From Jiangella ureilytica (lineage in GTDB: Bacteria; Actinomycetota; Actinomycetes; Jiangellales; Jiangellaceae), in NCBI RefSeq assembly GCF_004348545.1, contig NZ_SMKL01000022.1, positions 21,394-85,393 of the forward strand: 64,000 nt of DNA. Reading direction: 5' to 3'. A program made the position numbers and the translations under genes. The notes below the pieces were generated by a model, which did no database searches, was not told the DNA's origin, and saw only the letters and a list, made by a program, of their open reading frames with translations. Numbering within the stretch: position 1 is the stretch's first letter; the number at the start of each line of letters is the position of its first letter. This document shows positions 8,733 to 16,986 of this stretch, one piece after another.

Positions 8733-9494
8733 TCAGCCCGTCGCACGCAGATAGGCCAGCGTCGCCTCGACGGTGCGCTCAGCGGCCGGCCAGAGCGCGC
8801 GGTCGACGTCGGCGTAGACGACCTCGACGACGTCGCGGGCGGTCCGTGCCCCGCCGTCGAGCGCGGCCCGCACCTGCTCGATCCGCTGCCGCCGGTGGGC
8901 GAGGTACTGATCGACGACGGCGACGGCGTCGGCGTGCGTGGGGCCGTGGCCCGGCAGCAACAGCGCCCCGCGCGGTACGGCCGTGCGCAACAGCTCCAGC
9001 GACGCGAGGTAGGCGGCGAGATCGCCGTCGGGGTGCGACACGATGGTGGTACCCCGGCCGAGCACCGTGTCGCCGGTGAACAGCAGCACGGACTCGCCGT
9101 CGTCGGCGACGAACGAGACCGAGTCCGCGGTGTGACCCGGCGTGTCCAGCACCAGCAGGCCGAGGTCGTCCAGCCGCTCGCCGTGGGCGGGCAGCTCGGC
9201 GTCGGCGCCGCTGGCGGCCGGGTCGCGGGCCAGCACGGGCGCGCCGCCGGTGAGCTCGCGGAACAGCTCGATGCCGCCGCAATGGTCGGCGTGGTGGTGC
9301 GTGATCAGCGCGAGCGAGACCGACCCCAGCGACAGGACCGCGTCGAGGTGCTCCTCGAGCCACGGCCCGGGATCGATGACGACGATCCCGTCGCCCGTCC
9401 GCAGCACATAGGTGTTCGTGCCGTCGAGCGTCATGGGGCCGGGGTTGTCCGCCAGCACCAGCCGGCACCACTCCGGCAGGACCACGCCGGTCAC
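8733..9494 (-). CDS. Metallo-beta-lactamase-fold hydrolase
   Basis: This 253-residue MBL-fold enzyme has the metal motif THHHADHCGG (HxHxDH), the later ligands DTPGHTADS and FTGDTVLG, and a C-terminal PGHGPTHAD. These motifs fit the glyoxalase-II/RNase-like MBL branch with two zinc ions. It matches the position of Rv3677c beside crp. The substrate is unknown; thioester or phosphodiester hydrolysis is typical. The GTG start overlaps the stop of the NUDIX gene by 4 bp, placing it last in the operon DUF4177-ridA-NUDIX-MBL. It converges on crp with 7 bp between the stops. Confidence 0.9.
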   Translation of the reverse strand: MTGVVLPEWCRLVLADNPGPMTLDGTNTYVLRTGDGIVVIDPGPWLEEHLDAVLSLGSVSLALITHHHADHCGGIELFRELTGGAPVLARDPAASGADAELPAHGERLDDLGLLVLDTPGHTADSVSFVADDGESVLLFTGDTVLGRGTTIVSHPDGDLAAYLASLELLRTAVPRGALLLPGHGPTHADAVAVVDQYLAHRRQRIEQVRAALDGGARTARDVVEVVYADVDRALWPAAERTVEATLAYLRATG

Positions 9495-10177
9495 GGCTGC
9501 TCTCCCGGGTCGTCGCCGGGATACTCGGGGTCGTCGGGCAGCAGCCCCCAGACCTCGGCGCCGTCGTCGAGCCAGCCGGGCACGACGGTCTCGATGGGCC
9601 GGCCGTCGCCCGCGGCGAGCGCCTCGGCCACCGTCGCGAACGGGAGCAGCGACGTCAACACCACCGCCGTCGGCGGCAGCATGACCACCTCGCCGCGCGC
9701 GGCCCGCTCCAGCACGTCGGCCGGCCGCACCCACCCGACCTCGGACGCCTCGCCGGAGACATCGGCCGCCTCCTGGCCGTGCGGCAGTCCCGCCAGGTAG
9801 AACCAGGTGTCGTAGCGGCGCTCCTCGAACCGTGGCGTGATCCAGTGCGCCCACGGAACGAGGTCGCCGGGCGTCAGCAGCACGCCGGTCTCCTCGTGCG
9901 TCTCGCGGATGGCCGTACGCACGAACGCCTCCGCGGGATCGGCGCCGTCGACCGGGTCGACCTTTCCGCCGGGGAAGGCGACCATGCCGCCGGCGAACGC
10001 CATGCCGGTGTGCCGGACGTGGACGTACACCTCGACGCCGTCCCCCGAGCCCGCCGGGCGCAGGAGTGCGACCGTCGACGCCGGCCGTGGCGCCACGACC
10101 GGCAGCCCGCCGGCCAGGAACGCCCGGGCCCGCTCCGCGAGCGGACCCGGCAGCGCCCGCCGTCGGCCGTCGTTCAC
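9491..10177 (-). CDS. NUDIX hydrolase
   Basis: This 228-residue protein has a NUDIX box spread over AFPGGKVDPVDGADPAEA and VRTAIRETHEETGV, with the Gly and paired Glu residues of the catalytic helix. The N-terminal region RPASTVALLRP is typical of the long-loop NUDIX proteins near MBL-fold genes (NUDT19-like/acyl-CoA diphosphatase type). It hydrolyses a nucleoside diphosphate linked to a moiety that cannot be named. The start is GTG 10177 and the stop overlaps the MBL gene start. The ridA gene lies 11 bp upstream. Residues 200-228 form an acidic tail rich in Asp, Glu and Pro. Confidence 0.85.
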   Translation of the reverse strand: MNDGRRRALPGPLAERARAFLAGGLPVVAPRPASTVALLRPAGSGDGVEVYVHVRHTGMAFAGGMVAFPGGKVDPVDGADPAEAFVRTAIRETHEETGVLLTPGDLVPWAHWITPRFEERRYDTWFYLAGLPHGQEAADVSGEASEVGWVRPADVLERAARGEVVMLPPTAVVLTSLLPFATVAEALAAGDGRPIETVVPGWLDDGAEVWGLLPDDPEYPGDDPGEQP

Positions 10178-10188
10178 TCGAACGGACC

Positions 10189-10653
10189 TCAGCCGACCTC
10201 GACGATCATCTCGACCTCGACCGGCGCGTCGAGCGGCAGCACCGGGACGCCGACGGCGCTGCGGGCGTGCTGCCCGGCGTCGCCGAAGACCTTGCCGAGC
10301 AGGTCACTGGCACCGTTGATCACCTGCGGCTGGCCGGTGAAGTCCACCGTCGACGCCACGAAGCCGAGCAGCTTCACCACGCGGGTGACGGCGGACAGGT
10401 CGCCCACCTCGGCGCGGATGGCGGCCAGCGCGTTGAGGGCACACTGCTGGGCACACTCGTACGCCTGCTCGGGCGTGACGTCGGCGCCGACCTTGCCCTT
10501 ATGGATGAGCTCGCCGCCCCGGACCGGCACCTGGCCGGCGGTGAACACGAACGAGCCGCTGCGCACGGCCGGCACGTAGGCGGCGACCGGCTTGACGACG
10601 TCGGGCACGCTCAGGCCCAGCGCGGTCAGCCGCTCCTCCGGAGTCCCCGTCAT
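10189..10653 (-). CDS. RidA/YjgF-family enamine/imine deaminase
   Basis: This 154-residue protein of the RidA family has FVFTAGQVPVRGG near the N-terminus, a central AYECAQQCALNALAAIR, and GQHARSAVGVPVLPLDAPVEVE at the C-terminus. The last stretch contains the conserved Arg that binds the carboxylate of enamine intermediates in active members. RidA proteins hydrolyse reactive 2-aminoacrylate-type intermediates from PLP enzymes. It corresponds to Rv3678c. The ATG start overlaps the stop of the DUF4177 gene (ATGA), so the genes are coupled. The family is clear; its specific intermediate is not. Confidence 0.88.
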   Translation of the reverse strand: MTGTPEERLTALGLSVPDVVKPVAAYVPAVRSGSFVFTAGQVPVRGGELIHKGKVGADVTPEQAYECAQQCALNALAAIRAEVGDLSAVTRVVKLLGFVASTVDFTGQPQVINGASDLLGKVFGDAGQHARSAVGVPVLPLDAPVEVEMIVEVG

Positions 10654-10808
10654 TCGGGCTTCTCCCGCTTGAAGTAGGCAACGACGTTCTCGGGGTTCAT
10701 GCCGGGCACGATCTGGACCAGCTCCCAGCCGTCCTCGCCCCAGTTGTCCAGGATCTGCTTGGTCGCGTGCACCAGCACGGGCGCGGTCGCGTACTCCCAC
10801 TTGGCCAT
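10650..10808 (-). CDS. Small DUF4177-type protein
   Basis: This is a 52-residue protein. It starts MAKWEYATAPVLVHATKQIL, has the central DNWGEDGWELVQIVPG and ends with NVVAYFKREKPE. The pattern KWEY...NxxGxxGWELV...AYFKR is the DUF4177 signature, a tiny beta-rich protein of unknown function found upstream of ridA in actinobacteria (Rv3678A in M. tuberculosis). The stop overlaps the ridA start by 4 bp and the gene begins the four-gene operon with NUDIX and MBL. Conservation of the family and the operon overlap make it a real gene despite its size. Confidence 0.85.
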   Translation of the reverse strand: MAKWEYATAPVLVHATKQILDNWGEDGWELVQIVPGMNPENVVAYFKREKPE

Positions 10809-10833
10809 GGGCGCGAGCCTACTGGGCGGGGGG

Positions 10834-11346
10834 TCAGGCCCAGCGCGACCCCTGGCCAGGATGCTCGTCGAAGACCAGCCAGGTGCGGGTGCTCAGCACT
10901 CCGGGCACGTCCTGGATGTGCTCGAGCACGACGTGGCGCAGCTCGCTGTTGTTGGGAGCGCGGACCAGCGCCAGCACGTCGAAGTCGCCGCCGACCAGGG
11001 CGAAGTGCTCGACGTAGGGCAGGGAGCCGAGCGCCGCCGCCACCTCGCGCCAGGCGTTCTGCTGGATCGACAGCATGACGTAGGCGCTGGTCGCGAGGCC
11101 CGCCCGCTCCGGGTTGACCTGTGCGGCGAACCCGGTGATGACGCCGTCGGCGAGCAGGCGGTCGACCCGCGCGTAGGCGTTGGCACGCGACACGTGCACC
11201 CGTTCGGCCAGCTGGCGGATGGACAGCCGGCCCTGCTCGACCAGCTCGGCGAGGATGCGGCGGTCGACGTCGTCGAGGTCGCGCGCGGACGATCGGCCGG
11301 TATTCCAGGTGTGACCGCGGTCACTCTGAGACATCTGGTCGCTCAT
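10834..11346 (-). CDS. Lrp/AsnC-family regulator, probable BkdR-type control of the adjacent operon
   Basis: This 170-residue protein has an N-terminal HTH (LDDVDRRILAELVEQGRLSI then LAERVHVSRANAYARVDRL) and a C-terminal RAM/AsnC effector domain (GLATSAYVMLSIQ, YVEHFALVGGDFDVLALV). An unstructured 22-residue lead precedes the HTH. It is divergent from the branched-chain 2-oxoacid dehydrogenase genes, as Lrp-type BkdR activators are in Pseudomonas and Streptomyces. The effector is therefore probably a branched-chain amino acid. The start ATG 11346 has AGGAGG 5 bp upstream. The palindrome at 11391-11404 between the genes is a candidate site. Confidence 0.9.
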   Translation of the reverse strand: MSDQMSQSDRGHTWNTGRSSARDLDDVDRRILAELVEQGRLSIRQLAERVHVSRANAYARVDRLLADGVITGFAAQVNPERAGLATSAYVMLSIQQNAWREVAAALGSLPYVEHFALVGGDFDVLALVRAPNNSELRHVVLEHIQDVPGVLSTRTWLVFDEHPGQGSRWA

Positions 11347-11390
11347 CGCGCCTCCTGACTACCAGCTGTCCTCGATTTCTGCCGGATCTG

Positions 11391-11404
11391 GAGATGACCA
11401 TCTC
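11391..11404. promoter_or_regulatory. Palindrome GAGATG-AC-CATCTC between lrp-type gene and bkd operon
   Basis: A perfect 6+6 inverted repeat with a 2-bp centre lies 45 bp from the regulator start and 56 bp from the E1alpha start. It is the only clear dyad in this divergent 113-bp gap. A role as the Lrp-type operator is inferred. Confidence 0.5.
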
Positions 11405-11459
11405 ACAGGGGCACCATTCAGGGATACAGCGTCCGCCTGCCGACAGAGGTGACTGACCC

Positions 11460-12584
11460 ATGACCACGCAGGCCGAGCACCGGATGCCTCCCGCCACGCT
11501 GCCCGCCGACGCCGACCTGCTGCCGTCGGCCGAACCGATCCGGTTCCTCGACGACGACGGCGGCCCCGCGCCGGGCGACGCCCACGGCCGGTACGAGCGG
11601 CCGGCGCCGGAACTGCTGCGCCGCGCCTACGCCGCCATGGTGCTCGGCCGCAGGTTCGACGCCCAGGCCACGGCGCTGACGAAACAGGGCCGCCTCGCGG
11701 TCTACCCGTCCAGCCGTGGCCAGGAGGCCTGCCAGATCGGCGCCGTGCTGGCGCTGCGCGAAGCCGACTGGCTGTTCCCGACCTACCGCGACACCATGGC
11801 GCTGGCCGCTCGCGGCATCGACGCGGCCGACGCGCTGACGCTGCTGCGCGGCAGCTGGCACTGCGGCTACGACCCCATGGCCACCCGCACCGCGCCCCAG
11901 TGCACGCCGCTGGCCACGCACGCCCCGCACGCCGTCGGCGTCGCCTACGCCGCCCGGCGGCGCGGCGAGGACACCGTCGCGCTGGTGCTCATCGGCGACG
12001 GCGGCACCAGCGAGGGCGACTTCCACGAGGCACTGAACTTCGCCGCCGTCTTCCACGCGCCGGTCGTCTTCCTCGTGCAGAACAACGGATACGCCATCTC
12101 CGTCCCGCTGTCCCGGCAGACGGCGGCGCCGTCGCTGGCGCACAAGGGCGCCGGCTACGGCGTTCGCGGCGAGCGCGTCGACGGCAACGACCCGCTCGCC
12201 GTCCTGGCCGTGCTCACCGAGGCCGTCGAGTCCGCGCGGGCCGGCGGCGGCCCCGTCCTCGTCGAGGCCCACACCTACCGGATCGAGCCGCACACGAATG
12301 CCGACGACGACGCCCGCTACCGCGACCACGACGAGGTCGAGACGTGGAAGCGGCGCGACCCGATCGCACGGCTCGAGGCGTACCTGCGGTCGCAGGGCGA
12401 GCTGACCGACGACGACGTGAGCGCGGCGCGCGAGGCGGCGGAGGCGTACGCCGCCGACGTCCGCGCCCGGCTGGGCGAGGAGCCCTCTGGCGACCCCGCC
12501 GACCTGTTCGCCCACGTCTACGCCGCGCCGACGCCGCAACTGCGCGAGCAGGCCGGGTGGCTGGCCGAGGAGCTCGCCCGATGA
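11460..12584 (+). CDS. Branched-chain 2-oxoacid dehydrogenase E1 component, alpha subunit
   Basis: This 374-residue thiamine-diphosphate enzyme subunit has the ThDP/Mg motif GDGGTSEGDFHEALNFAAVF ending at QNNGYAIS. The YPSSRGQEACQIG and PTYRDTMALAARGI regions are typical of 2-oxoacid dehydrogenase E1alpha. With E1beta and E2 next to it, it should decarboxylate 2-oxo acids of Val, Leu and Ile, providing branched acyl-CoA starters for fatty acids. Pyruvate dehydrogenase E1alpha is the alternative. The downstream genes and the Lrp-type regulator favour branched-chain substrates. ATG 11460 follows AGAGGTG; the stop overlaps the E1beta start by 4 bp. Confidence 0.9.
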   Translation: MTTQAEHRMPPATLPADADLLPSAEPIRFLDDDGGPAPGDAHGRYERPAPELLRRAYAAMVLGRRFDAQATALTKQGRLAVYPSSRGQEACQIGAVLALREADWLFPTYRDTMALAARGIDAADALTLLRGSWHCGYDPMATRTAPQCTPLATHAPHAVGVAYAARRRGEDTVALVLIGDGGTSEGDFHEALNFAAVFHAPVVFLVQNNGYAISVPLSRQTAAPSLAHKGAGYGVRGERVDGNDPLAVLAVLTEAVESARAGGGPVLVEAHTYRIEPHTNADDDARYRDHDEVETWKRRDPIARLEAYLRSQGELTDDDVSAAREAAEAYAADVRARLGEEPSGDPADLFAHVYAAPTPQLREQAGWLAEELAR

Positions 12585-13591
12585 CGCTGAGCATTGGCAA
12601 GGCCCTCAACGCGGCGCTGCGCGACGCGATGCGCGAGGACGACACCGTGCTGATGTTCGGCGAGGACGTCGGCGCGCTGGGCGGGGTCTTCCGGGTCACC
12701 GACGGCCTGGCGGCGGAGTTCGGCGACCGCTGCTTCGACACGCCGCTGGCCGAGGCCGGCATCGTCGGCATGGCCGTCGGCATGGCGATGAACGGCTTCC
12801 GGCCGGTGGTCGAGATGCAGTTCGACGCGTTCGCCTACCCGGCGTTCGAGCAGATCGCGTCGCATGTCGCCAAGATGCGCAACCGCACCCGCGGCGCCGT
12901 CAACCTGCCCATGGTCATCCGCGTGCCGTACGCGGGCGGCATCGGCGGCGTCGAGCACCACTCGGACTCCTCCGAGGCGTACTACGCACACACGCCCGGC
13001 CTCAAGGTCGTCACGCCGGCGACGGTGGCCGACGCCTACTCGCTGCTGCGCGAGGCGATCGCCGACCCCGACCCGGTCGTGTTCATGGAGGCCAAGAAGC
13101 TCTACTGGGCCAAGGACGAGGTGTCGCTGCCGGTGACGACGGCGCCGTTCGGGACCGCCGAGGTACGGCGCGAGGGCACCGACGCGACGCTGGTCGCCTA
13201 CGGCCCGGCCGTCCCGGTGGCGCTCGAGGCGGCCGCCGCGGCGGCGGAGGACGGACGCTCGCTCGAGGTCGTCGACCTGCGCACGCTGGTCCCGTTCGAC
13301 GACTCGGCCGTGGCCGAGTCGGTGCGCAAGACCGGCCGCTGCGTCGTGGTCGCCGAGGCCACCGGGTTCGCCGGCGTGTCCGCCGAGATCGCCGCCCGCG
13401 TGCAGGAGCGCTGCTTCCACTCGCTGTGGGCGCCCGTGCTCCGCGTCACCGGCTGGGACGTGCCGTACCCCCCACCGGTGCTGGAGAAGTACCACCTGCC
13501 CGGCGTCGACCGCGTGCTCGACACCGTCGACCGGCTGCAGTGGGACGACGTGCCCGACCCGCGCTTCCTGGTGCCGGAGCAGGCGACGTGA
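12581..13591 (+). CDS. Branched-chain 2-oxoacid dehydrogenase E1 component, beta subunit
   Basis: This 336-residue transketolase-like beta subunit begins MTLSIGKALNAALRDAM with FGEDVGALGGVFRVTDGL. It continues with DTPLAEAGIVGMAVGMAMNG, the region that contacts ThDP, and GGIGGVEHHSDSSEAYYAHTPGL. The C-terminal domain holds VEVVDLRTL-like LEVVDLRTLVPFD. It forms the alpha2beta2 E1 with the preceding gene. The start ATG overlaps the E1alpha stop (ATGA) and its own stop overlaps the E2 start (GTGA), so the three genes are coupled. Length and motifs are normal for the family. Confidence 0.92.
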   Translation: MTLSIGKALNAALRDAMREDDTVLMFGEDVGALGGVFRVTDGLAAEFGDRCFDTPLAEAGIVGMAVGMAMNGFRPVVEMQFDAFAYPAFEQIASHVAKMRNRTRGAVNLPMVIRVPYAGGIGGVEHHSDSSEAYYAHTPGLKVVTPATVADAYSLLREAIADPDPVVFMEAKKLYWAKDEVSLPVTTAPFGTAEVRREGTDATLVAYGPAVPVALEAAAAAAEDGRSLEVVDLRTLVPFDDSAVAESVRKTGRCVVVAEATGFAGVSAEIAARVQERCFHSLWAPVLRVTGWDVPYPPPVLEKYHLPGVDRVLDTVDRLQWDDVPDPRFLVPEQAT

Positions 13592-14874
13592 CGGACTACC
13601 CGATCCCCGCGGCCGAGACACGCTCCTCCGTCGAGGACGGGGAACAGCCGGTGGAGCGCACCTTCGTTCTTCCCGACCTCGGTGAGGGCCTGACGGAGGC
13701 CGAGATCGTCGCGTGGCGGGTCGCCGAGGGCGACGAGGTCGGTGTCGACGACGTGGTGGTCGACGTCGAGACCGCCAAGGCGACGGTCGAGGTGCCCTGC
13801 CCGCATGCCGGCCGGGTGACGAGGCTGCACGGCGCGCCAGGCACGATGGTCGCCGTCGGCGCGCCGCTCATCACCGTCGCCGGCGCCACAGCCGAACCGG
13901 CGGCGACGGGGTCAGGGGCGGTCCTCGTCGGCTACGGCACCGAGAACGCGACGATGCGACGGCGCTCGCGCAGCCGGACCGTGGTGGCGGCCGGCGGTAG
14001 TGCGCCGCGGGTGCTATCGCCGGTGGTCCGCCGGCTGGCACGCGACCGCGGCGTCGACGTCCGGGTGCTCAGCGGCTCGGGGCCTGACGGCGTCATCCTG
14101 CGGCGCGACGTCGAAGCGGCCCCGGCGGCGGCGGCCGAGCGCTCCCCGAACGGCCCCCCGGCACGACCACAGCGGGAGTCGCACCCAACGCCGTCGGTGC
14201 AAAGCAGACAGACCCTCCACGGAATTCGCAGGGCCATCGCAGAGAAGTCGGCCCGGAGCCGGCGCGAGATCCCGGATGCGACGACCTGGGTCGACGTCGA
14301 CGCCACCGGACTGATGGAGGCGCGCGAGGCCCTCGGCGTCGGGCTGCTGGCGCTGCTCGGCCGCATCAGCGTCGCCGCGCTGACCCGGTTCCCCGAGCTC
14401 AACGCGTCGGTGGAGCACGACGGCGACGACCTCGTCCTCGTCCGCCACGGCCACGTCGGCCTCGGCTTCGCCGCCCAGACCGAGCGCGGGCTCGTCGTCC
14501 CCGTCGTCCACGAGGCCGACCGGCTCAGCACCGCCGAGCTCGCGGCCGAGCTGGCCCGGCTCACCGAGGCGGCCCGGGCCGGCGCGCTGACCCCGGAGCA
14601 GCTCACCGGCGGCACGTTCACGCTGAACAACTACGGTGTGTTCGGGGTCGACGGCTCCACGCCGATCGTCAACCATCCCGAGGCGGCGCTGCTGGGCGTC
14701 GGGCGCATCGTCGACAAGCCGTGGGTCGTCGACGGGCAGCTGGCCGTGCGCAAGGTGACGCAGCTCTCGCTGACCTTCGACCACCGGGTGTGCGACGGCG
14801 GCGTCGCCGGCGGGTTCCTGCGCTACGTGGCCGACTGCGTCGAGCGGCCACTGGGGCTACTGCTCGACCTCTGA
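13588..14874 (+). CDS. Dihydrolipoamide acyltransferase E2 of branched-chain 2-oxoacid dehydrogenase
   Basis: This 428-residue E2 has one N-terminal lipoyl domain (lipoylated Lys in VDVETAKATVEVP), a Pro/Ala-rich linker, a peripheral-subunit-binding domain (RVLSPVVRRLARDRGVDV, GPDGVILRRDVEAA) and a catalytic acyltransferase domain. The active-site motif DHRVCDGGVAGGFL provides His and Asp (HxxxDG). It transfers the acyl group to CoA. The GTG start 13588 overlaps the E1beta stop. No E3 gene follows, so a shared lipoamide dehydrogenase elsewhere must complete the complex. The operon ends here; a short GGGGTC...GACCCC dyad after the stop is too weak to call a terminator. Confidence 0.92.
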   Translation: MTDYPIPAAETRSSVEDGEQPVERTFVLPDLGEGLTEAEIVAWRVAEGDEVGVDDVVVDVETAKATVEVPCPHAGRVTRLHGAPGTMVAVGAPLITVAGATAEPAATGSGAVLVGYGTENATMRRRSRSRTVVAAGGSAPRVLSPVVRRLARDRGVDVRVLSGSGPDGVILRRDVEAAPAAAAERSPNGPPARPQRESHPTPSVQSRQTLHGIRRAIAEKSARSRREIPDATTWVDVDATGLMEAREALGVGLLALLGRISVAALTRFPELNASVEHDGDDLVLVRHGHVGLGFAAQTERGLVVPVVHEADRLSTAELAAELARLTEAARAGALTPEQLTGGTFTLNNYGVFGVDGSTPIVNHPEAALLGVGRIVDKPWVVDGQLAVRKVTQLSLTFDHRVCDGGVAGGFLRYVADCVERPLGLLLDL

Positions 14875-14913
14875 GGGGTCAGAAGGCCTTGTCGCCGACC
14901 CCGAGGTCTGACG

Positions 14914-15411
14914 TCAGTCCTGATGAAGGGGGTGTTCGGCGCGGTGCTTGCGCCAGCGCTCGATCATGAGCGGCAGCTCGGCGCGCATGAACTCCATGTA
15001 GTCGAGCGTCTCGACGAGCCGGTGGGCGCCCCGCCCGGGCGGCAGCTTGGCGATGCCGTCGCTGAGCACGGCGCTGTAGCGGCGCAGCAGGGGCTCGCGC
15101 TGCATGATGATGTGCGCCCACACGTCGTCGTCGTAGATGCGGTAGTGGTCGGCGCGCGACCCGGGCTCGCGCTCGCGCGCCAGCAGGCCCGCCTGCACCA
15201 GCGTGCGGACGGCGCCGGAGATGGCGGCGGGGCTCACCCGCAGGCCTTCGGCGAGCTCCGCGGCGGTGTAGCGCTCCGCGTCCTCGGCCAGCACGTAGGC
15301 GAACACCCGGGCCGGCATCCGGGGCAGCCCGGACTCGGTGAGGACGAGGGCGAACTGCTCCACGAACCGCAGCAACGCGTCGTCGTCCGGACCGGTGGCC
15401 GGAGCCGTCAT
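14914..15411 (-). CDS. GbsR/MarR-family regulator (copy 1)
   Basis: This 165-residue winged-helix protein contains RFVEQFALVLTESGLPRMPARVFAYVL and the recognition region LRVSPAAISGAVRTLVQAGLL. A second helical half has DHYRIYDDDVWAHIIMQ. It closely resembles the regulator at 16411-16935; the N-terminal 120 residues align without gaps by eye. It is divergent from a DMT transporter gene at 15621 across a palindrome at 15457-15474. GbsR-type proteins are usually repressors of neighbouring transport genes and of themselves. The start is ATG 15411 with AAAGGGG upstream; in-frame ATGs at 15441/15444 are alternatives. Confidence 0.88.
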   Translation of the reverse strand: MTAPATGPDDDALLRFVEQFALVLTESGLPRMPARVFAYVLAEDAERYTAAELAEGLRVSPAAISGAVRTLVQAGLLAREREPGSRADHYRIYDDDVWAHIIMQREPLLRRYSAVLSDGIAKLPPGRGAHRLVETLDYMEFMRAELPLMIERWRKHRAEHPLHQD

Positions 15412-15456
15412 GTGGCCGTCCCCTTTCACTGTGAGCACCATCATACGTTTTATCCA

Positions 15457-15486
15457 GTTCACAATTTTGTGAACGGCGACTAGGTT
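15457..15486 (+). promoter_or_regulatory. Operator GTTCACA-N4-TGTGAAC overlapping a promoter toward the DMT gene
   Basis: Positions 15457-15474 form a perfect 7+7 dyad with an ATTT centre. The TTCACA inside the left arm (15458-15463) is followed after exactly 17 bp by TAGGTT (15481-15486), a plausible -35/-10 pair pointing right. The same core dyad and the same 17-bp spacing occur at 16987-17015. Repressor binding here would block RNA polymerase. Promoter activity and binding are inferred. Confidence 0.65.
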
Positions 15487-15620
15487 GGCACCCAGGCGGG
15501 GGTGCCCGAGACCGCGCGCCCCGGTGAGCCACCGGCTTCTCGACGAAGCAGTATTCTCGGTGGAGCCTGGGGCGCCGCGGTCATACCGCGCCCGACCGGC
15601 ATCGGATCGGAGGACGCGCG

Positions 15621-16454
15621 GTGAGCAGCACGGGCCTGGCGGTCGCGTTCGCCGCCGGCGCCGCCGGCCTGCACGCACTGGCCGCCCTCGGCATGGTCGC
15701 GCAGCTCCGCTGGTGGTACCCGACCGCGCTGACCATCGCCGCGTCGGGCCTGCACGTGTGCGCCCTGCACTTCGGCCCGCTCACGCTGGTGCAGCCGCTG
15801 GGAGTGCTCAGCCTGGCGTTCGCGCTGATCCTCTCGTGGGCCGTCACGCGCCGCCGGGTCAGCCGGCTCGAGTGGGCCGGCATGGCGCTCAGCATGGCCG
15901 GGCTCGCCGCCCTGTTGCTGCTGGCCGCGCCGACGCGGCCACGCAGCGAGCTGAGCTCCACGCAGATCCTCCTCCTCACCCTCGCCGTCGTCTCCCTCAT
16001 CGCCGTGGCCGTCGTCGGCGCCTCGCGGCTGCCGCTGCGGCCGGTGCGCCGCAGCCTGCTGTTCGCGCTGGCCGCCGGCACGACCTTCGGCGTCTCGTCG
16101 GCGCTGACCCAGACGGTGACCATCCGGGTCACCGACACCGGCACCGCCGCCGTCCTGCAGCCCGCCAGCGCCGTCGTGCTGGTGCTGGCGGCCACGGGGC
16201 TGCTGCTCTCGCGCCGCGCCTATCGCGGCGGCCTCGGTGCCCCGCTGGCCACCGCCACCATCGTCAATCCCGTGACGGCGTCGGCCATCGGCATCGGGCT
16301 GCTCGGCGAGCGGTTCTCCGGCGGCCCGGCCGAGGTGACGCTGTCCGTGGCCGCCGCGCTGACCGCCGCGGCCGGCGTCGTGCTGCTGGCGCGCGGCAGC
16401 CGGGCTGCGGTCACCCGCCCGGCGCGACGCGAGCGCGTACCGGTTCCGACCTGA
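15621..16454 (+). CDS. DMT-superfamily (EamA/NIPA-like) membrane transporter
   Basis: This 277-residue protein is almost entirely hydrophobic, with about nine or ten membrane helices and short basic loops such as SWAVTRRRVSRLEW. The repeat organisation (two halves, each with a LVQPLGVLSLAF- or LQPASAVVLVLA-like segment) fits drug/metabolite transporters. The substrate is unknown. GTG 15621 has GGAGG about 10 bp upstream. The gene is divergent from GbsR copy 1 and probably repressed by it. Its last 44 bp overlap the 3' end of the convergent regulator gene at 16411. A 130-bp leader separates it from the predicted promoter. Confidence 0.78.
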   Translation: MSSTGLAVAFAAGAAGLHALAALGMVAQLRWWYPTALTIAASGLHVCALHFGPLTLVQPLGVLSLAFALILSWAVTRRRVSRLEWAGMALSMAGLAALLLLAAPTRPRSELSSTQILLLTLAVVSLIAVAVVGASRLPLRPVRRSLLFALAAGTTFGVSSALTQTVTIRVTDTGTAAVLQPASAVVLVLAATGLLLSRRAYRGGLGAPLATATIVNPVTASAIGIGLLGERFSGGPAEVTLSVAAALTAAAGVVLLARGSRAAVTRPARRERVPVPT

Positions 16455-16935
16455 GCTCCACCAACGCGGCCCGATGCGCGCGCCACCGGGCGGCGGCGAC
16501 CTCGAGCTGCGCTGACACGAACCGGTAGAACTCGCGCGTCTCGTGGATGCGCCGGTACCCGGCGCGGTCGTGCGGCAGCAGCGTCTGGCCCTCGGCGAAC
16601 AGCTGGTCGACGCGCCTGAACATCGGCTCCTGCCGGCCGATGATCGTCGCCCAGACGTCGTCGCTGTACAGACGGTAGTGGTCGGCGCGGTCGCCCGGCA
16701 CGCGGTCCTTGACCAGCATGCCGATGCCGGTCAGCACTCGTACGGCGCCGGAGATGGCCGCCGGGCTCACTCGCAGGCCCGCGGCGAGCTCGGCCGCCGT
16801 ATGCGTCTCGGCGTCGGAGGCCAGGACGTAGGCGAACACCCGGGCCGGCATGCGCTGCAGGCCGGCGTCGTTCAGGAGCACGGCGAACTGCTCGACGAAC
16901 CGGCTGCGGGCCTGCTCGGCGGCGGCGTCGGTCAC
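16411..16935 (-). CDS. GbsR/MarR-family regulator (copy 2)
   Basis: This 174-residue paralogue of the regulator at 14914-15411 shares RMPARVFAYVL, AAELAAGLRVSPAAISGAVR and DHYRLYSDDVWATII. The GTG start 16935 has GGGAGG directly upstream. It is divergent from an ABC exporter operon at 17023, with the palindrome TTCACA-AAAA-TGTGAA between them. The C-terminal end (VRARVAPGG) is coded by DNA that also encodes the end of the DMT transporter on the other strand. GbsR/MarR plus ABC exporter of the polyketide-antibiotic type is a recurrent actinobacterial arrangement, so repression of the exporter is likely. Confidence 0.88.
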   Translation of the reverse strand: MTDAAAEQARSRFVEQFAVLLNDAGLQRMPARVFAYVLASDAETHTAAELAAGLRVSPAAISGAVRVLTGIGMLVKDRVPGDRADHYRLYSDDVWATIIGRQEPMFRRVDQLFAEGQTLLPHDRAGYRRIHETREFYRFVSAQLEVAAARWRAHRAALVELRSEPVRARVAPGG

Positions 16936-16986
16936 GGTCCTCCCACCCCCATCACGATGTTCTCGACCATAACGGACTTTAAGCAA

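Noticed and set aside
10822..10843. Terminator CTGGGC-N10-GCCCAG at the end of the Lrp-type gene
   Set aside because: The 6-bp stem overlaps the stop codon, has a long loop and is within chance expectation for this GC content.
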